DNA of 57,821 nucleotides from Comamonas sp. BIGb0152 (GCF_024809975.1 NZ_JANUDY010000015.1:1-57821); one strand, 5' to 3'. Numbered from the stretch's first letter, positions 1-9,345 are shown. The notes: a model not told the origin generated them from the letters alone. Numbers and translations: made by a program.

Positions 1-111
1 CCGCTGCGTTGTCTTCCTTGTCAATAGCTACAGCTCGACTGCAAAAGACGCCTTACGTCTCATCCCGATCCGCGTCCATCCCGCTTGGCGAGGGTGATGC
101 AGAGGATCCCT
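1..111 (-). repeat. MITE-like element, copy 1 (inverted, cut by window edge)
   Basis: Bases 1-111 are the reverse complement of most of 15601-15713 with only a handful of mismatches. The outer end reads (minus strand) agggatcctctgca, matching the terminal inverted repeat of the complete copy. Its other end lies before the window. It starts 12 bp past the srkA stop codon and is oriented so that srkA transcription enters it. It carries an AGACG(T)-AAG-GCGTCT hairpin followed by a T run. No coding capacity. The non-autonomous (MITE) nature is inferred from size and terminal repeats. Confidence 0.8.
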
Positions 112-123
112 AGGCACCATCGA

Positions 124-1182
124 TCAAACGGAGAGCGGCGCCTCATCCATGGCGATGATCTGCGCCTGCAGCATCTGGGTTTGCTCCTGCCAGTAGGCCT
201 CGCTGCCAAACCAGGGAAAGTGCATCGGAAAGATCGGGTCGTCAAAGCGCCGCGCCAGCCAGGCGCTGTAGTGGATCAGGCGCAGCGTGCGCAGTGGCTC
301 GATCAGCAGCAGCTCGCGCCGGTCAAAGGGGCGGAACTGTTCATAGCCTTCCACCAAGGTCGACAGCTGCGCGCTTTGCTGCTGGCGGTCGCCCGACAGC
401 AGCATCCACAGGTCTTGCACCGCTGGGCCGCTGCGGGTGTCATCCAGGTCGACAAAATGCGGGCCGCCGCCTTGGTGCTCGGGCGGCACCCACAGCACAT
501 TGCCCGGGTGGCAGTCGCCATGCAGGCGCAGGCTGCGGTAGCTGCCCGCTGCAAAATGGCCGCTGGCGCTGTCCGGGTCGATGATCTGGCAGAGCTTGTC
601 GGTGGCGCGGCGGCAGGCATCGCTCCAGGCGCTGCGCTGGCCAAGCGGAATGCACTCGTGCTGCATCAGCCAGTCATGGGGCTCACGGGCAAAGTCCTGG
701 GCGTTGATGCTGGGGCGGTGCGCAAAGGGCTGGGCCTCGCCGACGGTGTGGATGCGGGCCAGAAAGCGGCCCACCCATTCGAGCACTTCCCAATCGTCCA
801 GATCGGGCTGGCGCCCGCCCCGCCAGGGCGATACCGAAAAGCGAAAACCGCCATGCTGCAGCAGGCTGTGGCCGCCCAGCTGCAGGGGCGCGACTACGGG
901 CACTTCAGCATCGGCCAGCTGCTGCGAGAACTGGTGCTCCTCAGCGATGGCCTCGTCGCTCCAGCGGCCAGGGCGGTAGAACTTGCAGACCACCTTGCTG
1001 CCGTCCTCCAGCCAGACCTGGTAGACGCGGTTTTCGTAAGAGGACAGGGGGTTCAAGCGTCCATCGCCCCACAGGCCCACGGAGGCGAGGGCATCGAGCA
1101 CCACATCGGGGGTGAGTGCGGCGTAGGCGTGGTCGGCCTGCGGGCCGGGCGGATGGTCGTCAATGTCTTGCATAGCTGCCAT
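124..1182 (-). CDS. srkA: Stress response serine/threonine protein kinase (YihE/RdoA type)
   Basis: The 352-residue protein has the aminoglycoside-phosphotransferase-like fold of the SrkA/RdoA family. The N-terminal lobe has a lysine in the stretch SKVVCKFYRPGRW. The catalytic loop LHGDCHPGNVLW is near residue 210, and the metal-binding FVDLDD follows about 15 residues later. SrkA kinases are cytosolic, phosphorylate protein Ser/Thr and protect cells against oxidative and envelope stress. Length fits the family (E. coli about 328). The first ATG is preceded by AGGAAGGG at suitable distance. It is transcribed alone, and a MITE copy begins 12 bp after its stop. ohr, another oxidative-stress gene, lies upstream on the same strand but is separated by its own terminator. 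Confidence 0.92.
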   Translation of the reverse strand: MAAMQDIDDHPPGPQADHAYAALTPDVVLDALASVGLWGDGRLNPLSSYENRVYQVWLEDGSKVVCKFYRPGRWSDEAIAEEHQFSQQLADAEVPVVAPLQLGGHSLLQHGGFRFSVSPWRGGRQPDLDDWEVLEWVGRFLARIHTVGEAQPFAHRPSINAQDFAREPHDWLMQHECIPLGQRSAWSDACRRATDKLCQIIDPDSASGHFAAGSYRSLRLHGDCHPGNVLWVPPEHQGGGPHFVDLDDTRSGPAVQDLWMLLSGDRQQQSAQLSTLVEGYEQFRPFDRRELLLIEPLRTLRLIHYSAWLARRFDDPIFPMHFPWFGSEAYWQEQTQMLQAQIIAMDEAPLSV

Positions 1183-1224
1183 TGTGCGCCCTTCCTGTGA
1201 CGCCCCATTTGAACCTGGGGGCGC

Positions 1225-1259
1225 AAAAAAAGGCCGGGCATGCAGGGCATGCGCCGGCC
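1225..1259 (-). terminator. Intrinsic terminator of ohr
   Basis: A 12-13 bp stem (1232-1243 with 1247-1259, one bulge, 3-nt loop) of sequence ggccgggcatgc is followed on the minus strand by seven T (plus-strand A run 1225-1231). It lies 34 bp past the ohr stop codon. Confidence 0.85.
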
Positions 1260-1293
1260 GTACTGGAGCTGGTCAGTCGATCAGCAAGGAGGC

Positions 1294-1713
1294 TTACACC
1301 ACCACGGTCAGGGTCTTATCGATGTTGCCGCGGGTAGCGTTGGAGTAGGGGCAGACCAGGTCGGCGTCGTGCACCAACTTGTCTGCAACGGCCTTGTCCA
1401 TGCCAGGCAGGTTGATCTTCAGGCGTGCGGCAATGCCGTAGGCATTGGGGATGGGGCCCAGGTCGATTTCGGCGTCAATGGACAGGCCATCGGGCAGTGC
1501 CAGGTTTTGCTTGCCTGCGACGGCCTTCATGGCGCCGATGAAGCAGGCGGAATAGCCTGCAGCGAACAACTGCTCTGGGTTGGTGCCCTGGCCGCTGGTG
1601 CCGGGGGAGCTCAGTTGCACATTCAGACGGCCATCATCGGTGCGCGATGCGCCGTCACGTCCGCCAGTGGTGTGTGCGTTGGCCGTGTACAGAACTTTTT
1701 CGAGAGTAGTCAT
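1294..1713 (-). CDS. ohr: Organic hydroperoxide resistance protein (OsmC/Ohr family)
   Basis: The 139-residue protein matches the Ohr branch of the OsmC superfamily, a homodimeric thiol peroxidase that reduces organic hydroperoxides in the cytosol. Both redox cysteines are visible: one in GYSACFIGAMK near residue 60 and one in DLVCPYSNATRGN near residue 125. The Ohr-type N-terminus with MTTLEKVLYTANA is also present. Length is typical (140 residues). In many bacteria ohr sits next to its MarR-type regulator ohrR, but no such gene is adjacent here. The leader is long: the next AT-rich promoter-like region is more than 200 bp upstream. Confidence 0.96.
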   Translation of the reverse strand: MTTLEKVLYTANAHTTGGRDGASRTDDGRLNVQLSSPGTSGQGTNPEQLFAAGYSACFIGAMKAVAGKQNLALPDGLSIDAEIDLGPIPNAYGIAARLKINLPGMDKAVADKLVHDADLVCPYSNATRGNIDKTLTVVV

Positions 1714-2313
1714 ATTTAGATCCTGGTTGAGGGTAGGTTAAACGTGCTTCGGCTAGAAGCGGCGGGTAGCGTTGCGGCCAGGGGGCCACGCAGCTGGTGG
1801 ATCTGTCGGGTCATTGGCTGCATCTCCAGCGTGCAGTGGCTGAGCTCCAGCATGCATGCGGGGATGGTGGCTACCTGCAGCTGCAGCTACAGGCCGGTAT
1901 CGGTCAAACGTACACGCACACGACGTTCAAATTAGCTATCGTGTCGTCTATTCCAATAGTTTTAAATCATTCAGTCATCGCGCCCCCATAGTACCAACAG
2001 CACCAGCGCAGGTGAATGACAAACCCAAATGTTCAAGTAAGAGGTTGTACAACCTGGCCCATAACCCGGTGTTGGCACACCCCGCAAAACAGCCGCAGGG
2101 CCAGCATCAGCGCGATGTGCGCCGTGATGGGCTGCAGCATCAGGCATGGACGGGCTGCTGTTGTAAATTGAACGGAGGGGGAGAGCGAAAACCCATTTGA
2201 ATAATGGGGGTGATAGGCCCAGCCTTGGGCGGTGCCGCTGCTGCTGGCGGCGCAGCCTGCACCTGCGGTCTGCCTGCGCAGACGCGCTCTCGGCCCGCAT
2301 GCAGCCCGCTGCA
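1714..2313. other. 600-bp intergenic region upstream of ohr
   Basis: I find no convincing gene. Short open frames on both strands have composition unlike the neighbours. Bases about 1925-1975 are clearly AT-richer than the surroundings. On the minus strand they offer TTGGAA, 16 bp, TAATTT, a possible ohr promoter with a leader of about 200 nt. The stretch 1975-2313 contains no recognisable signal. Confidence 0.4.
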
Positions 2314-3117
2314 TCAGTAGGCGGTCTGCACCACCTGGCCGCTGCTGTCCTTGAACTTGGCCGCCACCGCATCGGCGGCCGTGCGCAGCAGGATCAGGTC
2401 CATGGAGACGGCGACAAACTGCGCGCCCAGCGCCAGGCATTCACGGGCGCGGGCCTCGTCCACCATCAGGATGCCGGGCGCCTTGCCGGCCGCGCGGATG
2501 CGGGTGATGGCGTCGTCAATGGCGGCATTGACCACCGGGTGGCGCGGCTGGCCGGGGTAGCCCATGCTGGCCGACAAGTCTGCCGGGCCGATGAAGATGC
2601 CGTCCACCCCATCGACGGCTGCGATGGCCTCGATCTGGTCCAGCGCCTGCGCGGTTTCTACCTGCACCAGCAGGCACAGTTCCTTGTCAGCATCGTCCAC
2701 ATACTGCAGATCACGGCCAAAGTTGCTGGCGCGCATCGAGCCGCCCATGCCGCGAATGCCCTGGGGTGCATAGCGCATGGCCTGCACAGCGGCGCGGGCC
2801 TCGTCGGCGTTTTGCACAAAGGGGATCAGAATGGTCTGGGCACCAATGTCCAGGTAGCGCTTGATGAGCACCGGGTCATTCCAGGCCGGGCGCACCACGG
2901 CGCTGGTGGGGCGGGGCTGCAAAGCGGCCTCCACCGCCTGCAGCTGCTGCAGCACCTGGGGCACATCGTTGGGCGAATGCTCGGTGTCGAGCATGATCCA
3001 GTCGTAGCCGCTGCCGGCCAGCAGCTCGGTGATATAGGGCGAGGGGAAGGCCGACCACAGGCCGATCTGGGCCTGGCCAGCGGCCATGGCTTTTTTGAAG
3101 AGGTTGGGTGTTGGCAT
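2314..3117 (-). CDS. HpcH/HpaI-family 2-keto-3-deoxy acid aldolase (4-hydroxy-2-oxoheptanedioate aldolase type)
   Basis: The 267-residue protein is a class II pyruvate aldolase of the HpcH/HpaI family. These enzymes cleave 4-hydroxy-2-keto acids to pyruvate plus an aldehyde. The catalytic base region reads IMLDTEHSPND near residue 45. The substrate-binding arginine lies in VVRPAWND. The metal ligands are the glutamate in QVETAQALDQ and the aspartate in GIFIGPADLSASMG. Length equals E. coli HpaI/RhmA. No homoprotocatechuate genes are nearby, so the exact substrate (HpaI, RhmA or GarL type) cannot be fixed. It follows a small membrane protein and a hydroxyacyl-CoA dehydrogenase at about 36-bp gaps, possibly one transcript. 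Confidence 0.88.
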   Translation of the reverse strand: MPTPNLFKKAMAAGQAQIGLWSAFPSPYITELLAGSGYDWIMLDTEHSPNDVPQVLQQLQAVEAALQPRPTSAVVRPAWNDPVLIKRYLDIGAQTILIPFVQNADEARAAVQAMRYAPQGIRGMGGSMRASNFGRDLQYVDDADKELCLLVQVETAQALDQIEAIAAVDGVDGIFIGPADLSASMGYPGQPRHPVVNAAIDDAITRIRAAGKAPGILMVDEARARECLALGAQFVAVSMDLILLRTAADAVAAKFKDSSGQVVQTAY

Positions 3118-3153
3118 GCTTGTCTCTGTGTTGTGTGTGTGATGGTGGTGCCG

Positions 3154-3528
3154 TCAGGGCAGGATATGGATTTCTTCCTGGGCCAGCGGCCTGCGGCAGC
3201 TCCCGGCCAGGGTGTGCCACTCGCTGGCGCCCAGGTCTAGCGCTTGCTGGTCTGCCATGGCCGTCACGCTGCGGCAGAGGGGCTTGAAGTGCTTGGCCGC
3301 CACCGTGTCGCGCCCGTAGCGCTGGTAGTAGCGCTTGAGGTGCAAATCAGCGGCGGGCACCCTTGCGGCCACATAGGCCAGGTAGTCGCGGTAAAGCGCA
3401 TCGACCGGCGCGTCTTCGAGGTTTTGCTTCCAGATGCGAAAGCCCGCCATACAGGCCACCAAGGCCAGCACTAGTGCAGTTACCGGCAAGGCCTTTTTCC
3501 AGATCGGGGTGCTGCGTAGCGCGGGCAT
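3154..3528 (-). CDS. Small hypothetical membrane-anchored protein
   Basis: The 124-residue protein starts with a short basic segment and one hydrophobic helix (about residues 13-30, PVTALVLALVACMAGF), then a polar alpha-helical part rich in Tyr and Arg. The LVAC stretch resembles a lipobox, so it is either a lipoprotein or a bitopic inner-membrane protein with its C-terminus outside. I do not recognise a family. It lies 36 bp after the hydroxyacyl-CoA dehydrogenase and 36 bp before the aldolase on the same strand, which suggests co-transcription. Confidence 0.65.
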   Translation of the reverse strand: MPALRSTPIWKKALPVTALVLALVACMAGFRIWKQNLEDAPVDALYRDYLAYVAARVPAADLHLKRYYQRYGRDTVAAKHFKPLCRSVTAMADQQALDLGASEWHTLAGSCRRPLAQEEIHILP

Positions 3529-3564
3529 GGGCCAGAAATCGCTGGGTGGCGCGGGAGCCTGCGT

Positions 3565-4416
3565 TTAGGCGTAGCTGTAAACGCCCTTGCCGGTCTTGCG
3601 GCCCAGCTGGCCGGCGGCGACCATTTCCTTGAGCAGCGGGCAGGGGCGGTACTTGCTGTCGCCAAAGTCCTTCAGGTAAACCTCCATCACAGCCAGGCAG
3701 ACATCCAGGCCAATCATGTCGGCCAGAGCCAGCGGGCCAATCGGGTGGCTGCAGCCCAGCTTCATGCCGTCATCGATATCCTGCGCCGAGGCAATGCCTT
3801 CGGCCAGCACATAGAAGGCCTCGTTGATCATCGGCACCAGAATGCGGTTGACTACAAAACCGGGCGAGTTCTTCACGCTGATCGGCGACTTGCCCAGGCC
3901 CTCGGCCAGCGCCTTGACCGCGTCATGCGTGGCATCGCTGGTCTGCAGGCCCCGGATCACTTCCACCAGCGCCATCATCGGCACGGGGTTGAAAAAGTGC
4001 ATGCCGATGAACTTGTCCGCGCGCTTGGTGGCCGCTGCCAGCTGGGTGATCGAGATTGACGAGGTGTTCGAGGCCAGCATCACCGAAGGGTCGAGCAGCG
4101 CATCGACCTGCTGCAGGATCTTGAGCTTGAGCTCGTAGTTCTCGGTGGCCGCCTCAATCACCAGCTGGGCCTTTTGCAGGTCTTCATAGCGGGTGCTGCC
4201 CTGGATGCGGGCCAGCGCGGCGGCCTTGTCGGCCTCAGTGATCTTTTCTTTCTTGATCAGGCGGTCCAGGCTGCTGCCCACCGTTGCCAAGCCCTTTTGC
4301 ACGGCGGCTTCCGAAATGTCCACCATCACCACATTCAGCCCCGCCACTGCGCAGGTCTGCGCAATGCCGTTGCCCATGGTGCCTGCACCAATTACGCCTA
4401 CGGTCTGGATCGTCAT
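3565..4416 (-). CDS. 3-hydroxybutyryl-CoA / 3-hydroxyacyl-CoA dehydrogenase
   Basis: The 283-residue protein has the standard two-domain hydroxyacyl-CoA dehydrogenase architecture. An N-terminal NAD-binding Rossmann domain carries [14 protein letters not shown]. The C-terminal dimerisation domain contains [16 protein letters not shown] and the [12 protein letters not shown] region. The catalytic histidine is in [11 protein letters not shown] and the partner glutamate in LVEVIRG. It oxidises (S)-3-hydroxyacyl-CoA with NAD in short-chain fatty acid, butyrate or phenylacetate degradation (Hbd/PaaH type). The reading frame opens further upstream with a GTG, but the extra 42 residues are unlike the family, so I chose the ATG at 4416. 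It is divergent from purT. Confidence 0.93.
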   Translation of the reverse strand: MTIQTVGVIGAGTMGNGIAQTCAVAGLNVVMVDISEAAVQKGLATVGSSLDRLIKKEKITEADKAAALARIQGSTRYEDLQKAQLVIEAATENYELKLKILQQVDALLDPSVMLASNTSSISITQLAAATKRADKFIGMHFFNPVPMMALVEVIRGLQTSDATHDAVKALAEGLGKSPISVKNSPGFVVNRILVPMINEAFYVLAEGIASAQDIDDGMKLGCSHPIGPLALADMIGLDVCLAVMEVYLKDFGDSKYRPCPLLKEMVAAGQLGRKTGKGVYSYA

Positions 4417-4618
4417 CTGTCTTCCTTGGGTCCTGTTGCTGGGAGAGGGGCTGGCCTGCATCCGCCCTGCAGTGCCTATCGGCAAGCCCGGTGGCAGGAT
4501 CATAGCGGCAGGTGGTGCACTGCCACACAAACTCGGTGACACGCTGCGGGGGGATAGGCGGGGGTTCTAAAATGCCCCCCATCGCTGCGCCGCAGCCCCT
4601 TTGTTGACAAGACCTGAT

Positions 4619-5848
4619 ATGACCACCTTCGGCACTCCGCTCACCAAAAACGCAACCAAAGTCATGCTGCTGGGCAGCGGCGAGCTGGGCAAGGAGGTGC
4701 TGATTGCCTTGCAGCGCCTGGGCGTGGAGACGGTGGCGGTGGACCGCTATGACAACGCACCCGGTCACCAAGTGGCCCACCATGCCCGCAGCATCACGAT
4801 GAGCGATCCCGCCCAACTGGCGGCGCTGATTGAGGCCGAAAAGCCCGACCTGGTGGTGCCCGAGATCGAAGCCATTGCCACGCCCGCACTGCAGGCGCTG
4901 GAGGCGGCCGGCACCGTGCGCGTGGTGCCCACGGCCCGCGCCACCCGGTTGACGATGGACCGCGAAGGCATCCGCCGCCTGGCGGCCGAAACCCTGGGCC
5001 TGCCCACCAGCCCCTACCAGTTCTGCGACAGCCTGGCCGAGCTGCAAGCGGCCATCGATGGCGGCATTGGCTACCCCTGCGTGGTCAAGCCGGTGATGAG
5101 CAGCTCGGGCAAGGGCCAGAGCAAGATCGATGGCCCGGCCGATGTGGAAAAGGCCTGGGACTACGCGATGGCAGGCGGCCGGGTGCAGGGCGGGCGCATC
5201 ATCGTCGAGGGCTTTATCGACTTTGACTACGAAATCACCTTGCTGACGGTGCGCGCCAAGAATGCCGCTGGCCAGATTGAGACCCATTTCTGCGATCCCA
5301 TCGGCCATGTGCAGGTGCAGGGCGATTATGTGGAGAGTTGGCAGCCCGCGCGCATGGCGCCTGCCGCGCTGACCTTGTCGCAAGATATCGCCCGCGCCAT
5401 CACCAGCGACCTGGGCACCGGCCTGAACGGCGAGCCCGCCGGCCTGGGCCTGTTTGGGGTGGAGCTGTTCGTCAAGGGCGACCAGGTCTGGTTCAGCGAA
5501 GTGAGTCCCCGCCCGCATGACACCGGCATGGTGACGATGATCACCCAGTGGCAAAACGAGTTCGAGCTGCATGCCCGCGCCATTTTGGGCCTGCCAGTGG
5601 ACACCAGCCTGAAGACGGCTGGCGCCAGCGCCGTGATCTATGGCGGTGTGGATGCGCAAGGCATTGTGTTTGACGGTGTCGATGCGGCCTTGCAGATCCC
5701 CGGCACAGAAGTCCGCCTGTTTGGCAAGCCCGAGAGCTTTGTGCGCCGCCGCATGGGTGTGGCGCTGGCGCGTGCGGCCGATACCGATGCGGCGCGTGAC
5801 AATGCCAAAAAGGCGGCTGCGCTGGTCAAGCCCCGCGTGGCGGAGTAA
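4619..5848 (+). CDS. purT: Formate-dependent phosphoribosylglycinamide formyltransferase (GAR transformylase 2)
   Basis: The 409-residue ATP-grasp enzyme makes formyl-GAR from GAR, formate and ATP in de novo purine synthesis. The pre-ATP-grasp Rossmann-like part begins [13 protein letters not shown]. The PurT signature [11 protein letters not shown] follows in the ATP-binding domain, and the metal-binding segment [16 protein letters not shown] lies near residue 300. Length is close to E. coli PurT (392). A TTG start 18 bp upstream is possible, but the ATG gives the family N-terminus (MTTFGTPLT). Monocistronic, closed by a strong bidirectional terminator. Confidence 0.97.
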   Translation: MTTFGTPLTKNATKVMLLGSGELGKEVLIALQRLGVETVAVDRYDNAPGHQVAHHARSITMSDPAQLAALIEAEKPDLVVPEIEAIATPALQALEAAGTVRVVPTARATRLTMDREGIRRLAAETLGLPTSPYQFCDSLAELQAAIDGGIGYPCVVKPVMSSSGKGQSKIDGPADVEKAWDYAMAGGRVQGGRIIVEGFIDFDYEITLLTVRAKNAAGQIETHFCDPIGHVQVQGDYVESWQPARMAPAALTLSQDIARAITSDLGTGLNGEPAGLGLFGVELFVKGDQVWFSEVSPRPHDTGMVTMITQWQNEFELHARAILGLPVDTSLKTAGASAVIYGGVDAQGIVFDGVDAALQIPGTEVRLFGKPESFVRRRMGVALARAADTDAARDNAKKAAALVKPRVAE

Positions 5849-5895
5849 GCGGCTGCTGAGCGACCGCTCAGCACCGCGTTGGATTTATTCGATAA

Positions 5896-5943
5896 AAAAG
5901 CATCTGGCTGCCCTGAAGAAGGGCGTCCAGATGCTTTTGTTTT
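5896..5943. terminator. Bidirectional intrinsic terminator between convergent genes
   Basis: A perfect 12-bp stem, AAAAGCATCTGG (5896-5907) with CCAGATGCTTTT (5927-5938), has further CCC/GGG pairing inside. A runs on one side and T runs on the other suit both purT (plus) and the esterase gene (minus). Confidence 0.93.
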
Positions 5944-5967
5944 GCTGGCTTGCTTACTTACTTTGCT

Positions 5968-7674
5968 TTAGTTGGTTTGGCAGCTGTAGCTGTCGGCCAG
6001 GTTCACATCACCACTGCCCTTGTAGCGCGGCCAGGTCGGGTACTCGCACAGCGGCCGGGTGCGGCCTGGCACGCCGGCCGTGTCGCTGACCACCTGGGCA
6101 CCCGGGGCGGTGCCGGCGGTCACCCACTGGTCCAGTGCCTTGAGCGAATCCCAGTTGGCATTGAAGGCGGTGCTGGCCGCGTGGCCATAACCGGGCACTT
6201 CGTAGTAGCGCGCAAAGCTTTTAACGGCAGGGGCGCCCATGGTTTGCTCCAGGCGCTGCCAGTACTGCGCGGTGGCACGGGTGCTGACGAGTACATCGGC
6301 GGTGCCATGCGCCATCAGCAGCTTGCCGCCGCGCTTGTTGAAGGCGGAGAGGTCGGTGCTGTTGATGTCCTGCAGCTTGGTGAGCTGGTTGATACGGTCG
6401 GTCCAGGGGCCGGGGTTTTGCGGGTCCAGCGACAGCGCATCAAAGTTGGCATCGCGGGTGACGAAGTAGCGCACCCACTGGTCCCAGAACACCGCCCAGT
6501 ACGGGGCGGTGAGCGGCGCGGGGCTGGCCGGGGCGGTGGTGTTCATCGCCAGCAGGTTGACGGTGGGCTGCAGCGGGCTGCTGCCTTCCTCACCCAGCTC
6601 CGAGCCCCAGACGTTGAAGCCGGGGTACTGCGTCTCGCCGCTGCCCAGCGGGGCGCTGAAGCGGATTTCGCTGTTGTAGGTTTTGAGCGCGCTGATCATC
6701 GCGTCGGACAGGCAGCCGTCCTGGCTGGCGCCGCCGGCGCAGCGCAGCGGCTGGCCGCCTACGGTGGCAGTGGCCGGGTCAAACTGGCTGTTGCAGGCGG
6801 CCACATTGCTGACCACGCCGTCTTGCACGCCGTCGAGCGCATCGCACTTCTCCAGCGCCGCCTGGCGCAGCAGCTTGCGCTGGCCCAGGCTGGGGTAGGC
6901 GCCGGGCTGGGCAAAGGCGCGGCTGATGCGGCCAAACTGCAGATCCAGGCTGGCGGCGTTCCAGGCCGGGTACCAGGCCACCACGCCATCCCATTCGGAC
7001 GGCCATTTCTGGGCCACGGCCAGCGCCTCGCGCCCGCCGGTGGAGCCGCCCATAAAGTAGCGCTTGTCCGGCTTTTTGCCGTAAAAGCGGGTGACCAGCA
7101 CATCGGCCACATCGCTGACCTTTTTGAGCGCAGCGCCCGAGAAGTTGGCGACGGCCTCGTCATTCGTGCCAAAGCTGCCATCGCGGCTGCCGGCCGCACC
7201 CGCCTGGTGGCCGGAATCACTCGCAAACACCGCATAGCCCTGGTTCAGCAGCGGATAGGCGCCTTGGCTGGCGGGGGCTGCGGGGTAGCTGTAGAGGCTG
7301 GGCATCACGCCGTTGTAGCCGCCACCGCCCACCATCACCACCTTGCCGTTCCATTCCTTGGGCAAGAGCAGGCCCATCTTGATGGCGGGGGCGCCAGGGT
7401 CAACCGGGGCGATGGAGATATTGGCCCGCACCGATGCGGGGGGCTGGGCGCCCGTGGCGGCGCTCGGCGTTTCGGTCGAGGTCACCGTGGCGCCGCTGGT
7501 GGGCAGGCCGATCTGGCTGGCGGCCACCTGCTGCTTGGCCAGCGCCTGGCTGGCCTCGTCAAAGTTAAAGCTGTGGGAGCCGCCGCTGCCGCAGGCGGCC
7601 AGGGTGAGGGCGGCGCTGGCAACGGCGGTGAGGGGGATCAGGCGCCTGAGTGAAGGGAGGATGGCTGTTGTCAC
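5968..7674 (-). CDS. Tannase/feruloyl-esterase family lipoprotein (alpha/beta hydrolase)
   Basis: The 568-residue protein begins with a lipoprotein signal (LTLAACGSGG, acylated Cys28), so it should be membrane-anchored on the periplasmic or outer face. The body matches the tannase/feruloyl esterase family, which also contains MHETase. The nucleophile is Ser211 in MGGSTGGRE. A calcium-loop-like DALDGVQDGVVSN follows near residue 278. The acid is probably Asp460 (HGTADVLVS) and the base His498 (PGYGHA). The family usually shows CS-D-HC, where two cysteines beside Ser and His form a disulfide. Here they are Gly210 and Ala499, so the disulfide is absent. Substrate unknown: an ester of an aromatic or hydroxy acid is likely. 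Monocistronic. Confidence 0.88.
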   Translation of the reverse strand: MTTAILPSLRRLIPLTAVASAALTLAACGSGGSHSFNFDEASQALAKQQVAASQIGLPTSGATVTSTETPSAATGAQPPASVRANISIAPVDPGAPAIKMGLLLPKEWNGKVVMVGGGGYNGVMPSLYSYPAAPASQGAYPLLNQGYAVFASDSGHQAGAAGSRDGSFGTNDEAVANFSGAALKKVSDVADVLVTRFYGKKPDKRYFMGGSTGGREALAVAQKWPSEWDGVVAWYPAWNAASLDLQFGRISRAFAQPGAYPSLGQRKLLRQAALEKCDALDGVQDGVVSNVAACNSQFDPATATVGGQPLRCAGGASQDGCLSDAMISALKTYNSEIRFSAPLGSGETQYPGFNVWGSELGEEGSSPLQPTVNLLAMNTTAPASPAPLTAPYWAVFWDQWVRYFVTRDANFDALSLDPQNPGPWTDRINQLTKLQDINSTDLSAFNKRGGKLLMAHGTADVLVSTRATAQYWQRLEQTMGAPAVKSFARYYEVPGYGHAASTAFNANWDSLKALDQWVTAGTAPGAQVVSDTAGVPGRTRPLCEYPTWPRYKGSGDVNLADSYSCQTN

Positions 7675-7791
7675 TGTGTCTCCTGGTTGTTATGGTGCGG
7701 GCGCAAAGGCTTCTTTACGGCCCGCCGACCATTGTGGAAGTGAGGCGCCCAGTTATCCACAGGGTTTGCAGTTAGGTAGTTCCCCATAAGT

Positions 7792-7817
7792 AAAAAAGCC
7801 AGCACGGTCGTGCTGGC
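7792..7817 (-). terminator. Intrinsic terminator of amn
   Basis: Stem GCCAGCAC (7798-7805) with GTGCTGGC (7810-7817), loop of four, followed on the minus strand by six T (plus A run 7792-7797). It lies 44 bp past the amn stop. Confidence 0.9.
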
Positions 7818-7860
7818 ATTGGAGTAGGGGGCGGTGCGAAGCGCCGCTGGGGAGCGCAAC

Positions 7861-9345
7861 TTATTGGAATGCCACCTCGGCAAAGCTGCGCAGCTTGCGG
7901 CTGTGCAAGCGGTCCACACCGCCTTCGCGCAGGATGTTGACCGCCCGCATGCCGATGCGCAAGTGCTGGTCCACCCGCTCGCGGTAGAAGTGGTTGGCCA
8001 TGCCGGGCAGCTTGATCTCGCCATGCAGGGGTTTGTCGCTCACGCACAGCAAAGTGCCGTAGGGCACACGGAAGCGAAAGCCATTGGCCGCAATGGTGGC
8101 GCTTTCCATGTCCAGCGCCACGGCCCGGCTCTGGCTAAAGCGGCGCTGGGGCGTGTTGTCGGGCAGCAGCTCCCAGTTGCGGTTGTCGGTGCTGGCCACA
8201 GTGCCGGTGCGCATAAAGCGCTTGAGGTCGTCCTCGGGCACCTGGGTCACATCGGCCACCGCCTGCTGCAGGGCGACCTGGATCTCGGCCAGCGCCGGGA
8301 TGGGCACCCACAGCGGCAGCTCTTCGTCCAGCACATGGTCCTCGCGCACATAGGCGTGGGCCAGCACATAGTCGCCCAGTTGCTGGCTGTTGCGCAGGCC
8401 GGCGCAGTGGCCCAGCATCATCCAGGCGTGGGGGCGCAGCACGGCGATGTGGTCGGTGATGGTCTTGGCATTGGCCGGGCCCACGCCGATGTTGACCATG
8501 GTGGTGCCCGACTGGTCGGCGCGCACCAGGTGGTAGGCGGGCATTTGCGGCAGGCGTGGCGGCGGGTTGCCCAGCGCGTCCACCGCTTCGGGCGCCAGGC
8601 CCTGGCGGCGGGTGACGACATTGCCCGGCTCGATAAAGGCGATGTACTCGCTGTCGGGCTTGGCCATCTCGGCGCGGCCCAGGCGGATGAACTCGTCAAT
8701 ATAGAACTGGTAGTTGGTGAACAGCACAAAGTTTTGGAACCACTCGGGCAGGGTGCCGGTGTAGTGGCGCAGGCGCTGGAGCGAATAGTCCATGCGCGGC
8801 GCGGTAAACAGCGACAGCGGCTGCGCCTCGCCCGGCTTGGGCTCCCAGGTGCCGTTGGCGATGCCGTCGTCCATCGCATGCAGATCGGGCAGGTCAAACA
8901 CATCGCGCATCAGCATGCGGCGCTCGGCGCTCAGCTGGCCTTCGATATGGTCGTTGTCGGCAAACGAGAAATGGATGGGAATGGGCTGGTTGCTGGTGCC
9001 CACTTCCAGCTCTACGCCGTGGTTCTCGATCAGCAGCCGGAACTGCTCGGCGTAGTAGCCGGCAAACAGGTCGGGGCGGGTGAGCGTGGTCTCGTAGTGG
9101 CCGGGGCCTTCGACAAAGCCATAGGCGAGCTTGCTGTCGGCCCGGGCCACCGTGCGGGTGTGCAGGCGCACAAAGGGGTAGCAGGCGCGGTAAGGGGCGG
9201 CTGGGGTTTCGCCGGCCACAAAGCGTTGCATGGCCTGGCGCAGAAAGCCGATTTGCTCGGCATAAATGGCCTGGACCTGCGCCAGCGCGGAGGAAGCCGT
9301 GCGGTGGCTGGTCGGTGCGGTAAAAGCAGGTTTGGTAAAGGTCAT
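7861..9345 (-). CDS. amn: AMP nucleosidase
   Basis: The 494-residue protein hydrolyses AMP to adenine and ribose 5-phosphate in the cytosol, helping purine salvage and energy-charge control. It shows the N-terminal Amn domain (about residues 20-190, with YPFVRLHTRT and IPIHFSFAD). The C-terminal nucleoside-phosphorylase-like domain carries TTMVNIGVGPANAKT and the catalytic-site region AVALDMESATIAANGFRF. Length matches E. coli Amn (484). The frame stays open 165 bp further upstream, but that extension overlaps the dbpA start region and is unlike the family. The ATG at 9345 gives MTFTKPAF. Divergent from dbpA. Confidence 0.95.
   Translation of the reverse strand: MTFTKPAFTAPTSHRTASSALAQVQAIYAEQIGFLRQAMQRFVAGETPAAPYRACYPFVRLHTRTVARADSKLAYGFVEGPGHYETTLTRPDLFAGYYAEQFRLLIENHGVELEVGTSNQPIPIHFSFADNDHIEGQLSAERRMLMRDVFDLPDLHAMDDGIANGTWEPKPGEAQPLSLFTAPRMDYSLQRLRHYTGTLPEWFQNFVLFTNYQFYIDEFIRLGRAEMAKPDSEYIAFIEPGNVVTRRQGLAPEAVDALGNPPPRLPQMPAYHLVRADQSGTTMVNIGVGPANAKTITDHIAVLRPHAWMMLGHCAGLRNSQQLGDYVLAHAYVREDHVLDEELPLWVPIPALAEIQVALQQAVADVTQVPEDDLKRFMRTGTVASTDNRNWELLPDNTPQRRFSQSRAVALDMESATIAANGFRFRVPYGTLLCVSDKPLHGEIKLPGMANHFYRERVDQHLRIGMRAVNILREGGVDRLHSRKLRSFAEVAFQ

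Noticed and set aside
1203..1224. Hairpin cgcccc...ggggcg next to the ohr terminator as a second terminator
   Set aside because: The T run lies on the wrong side of the stem for either strand. The adjoining 1232-1259 stem explains termination.
1856..2200. A 114-residue plus-strand open frame in the ohr-aldolase gap
   Set aside because: No ribosome site, low-complexity composition, crosses an AT-rich promoter-like patch, no recognisable fold pattern.
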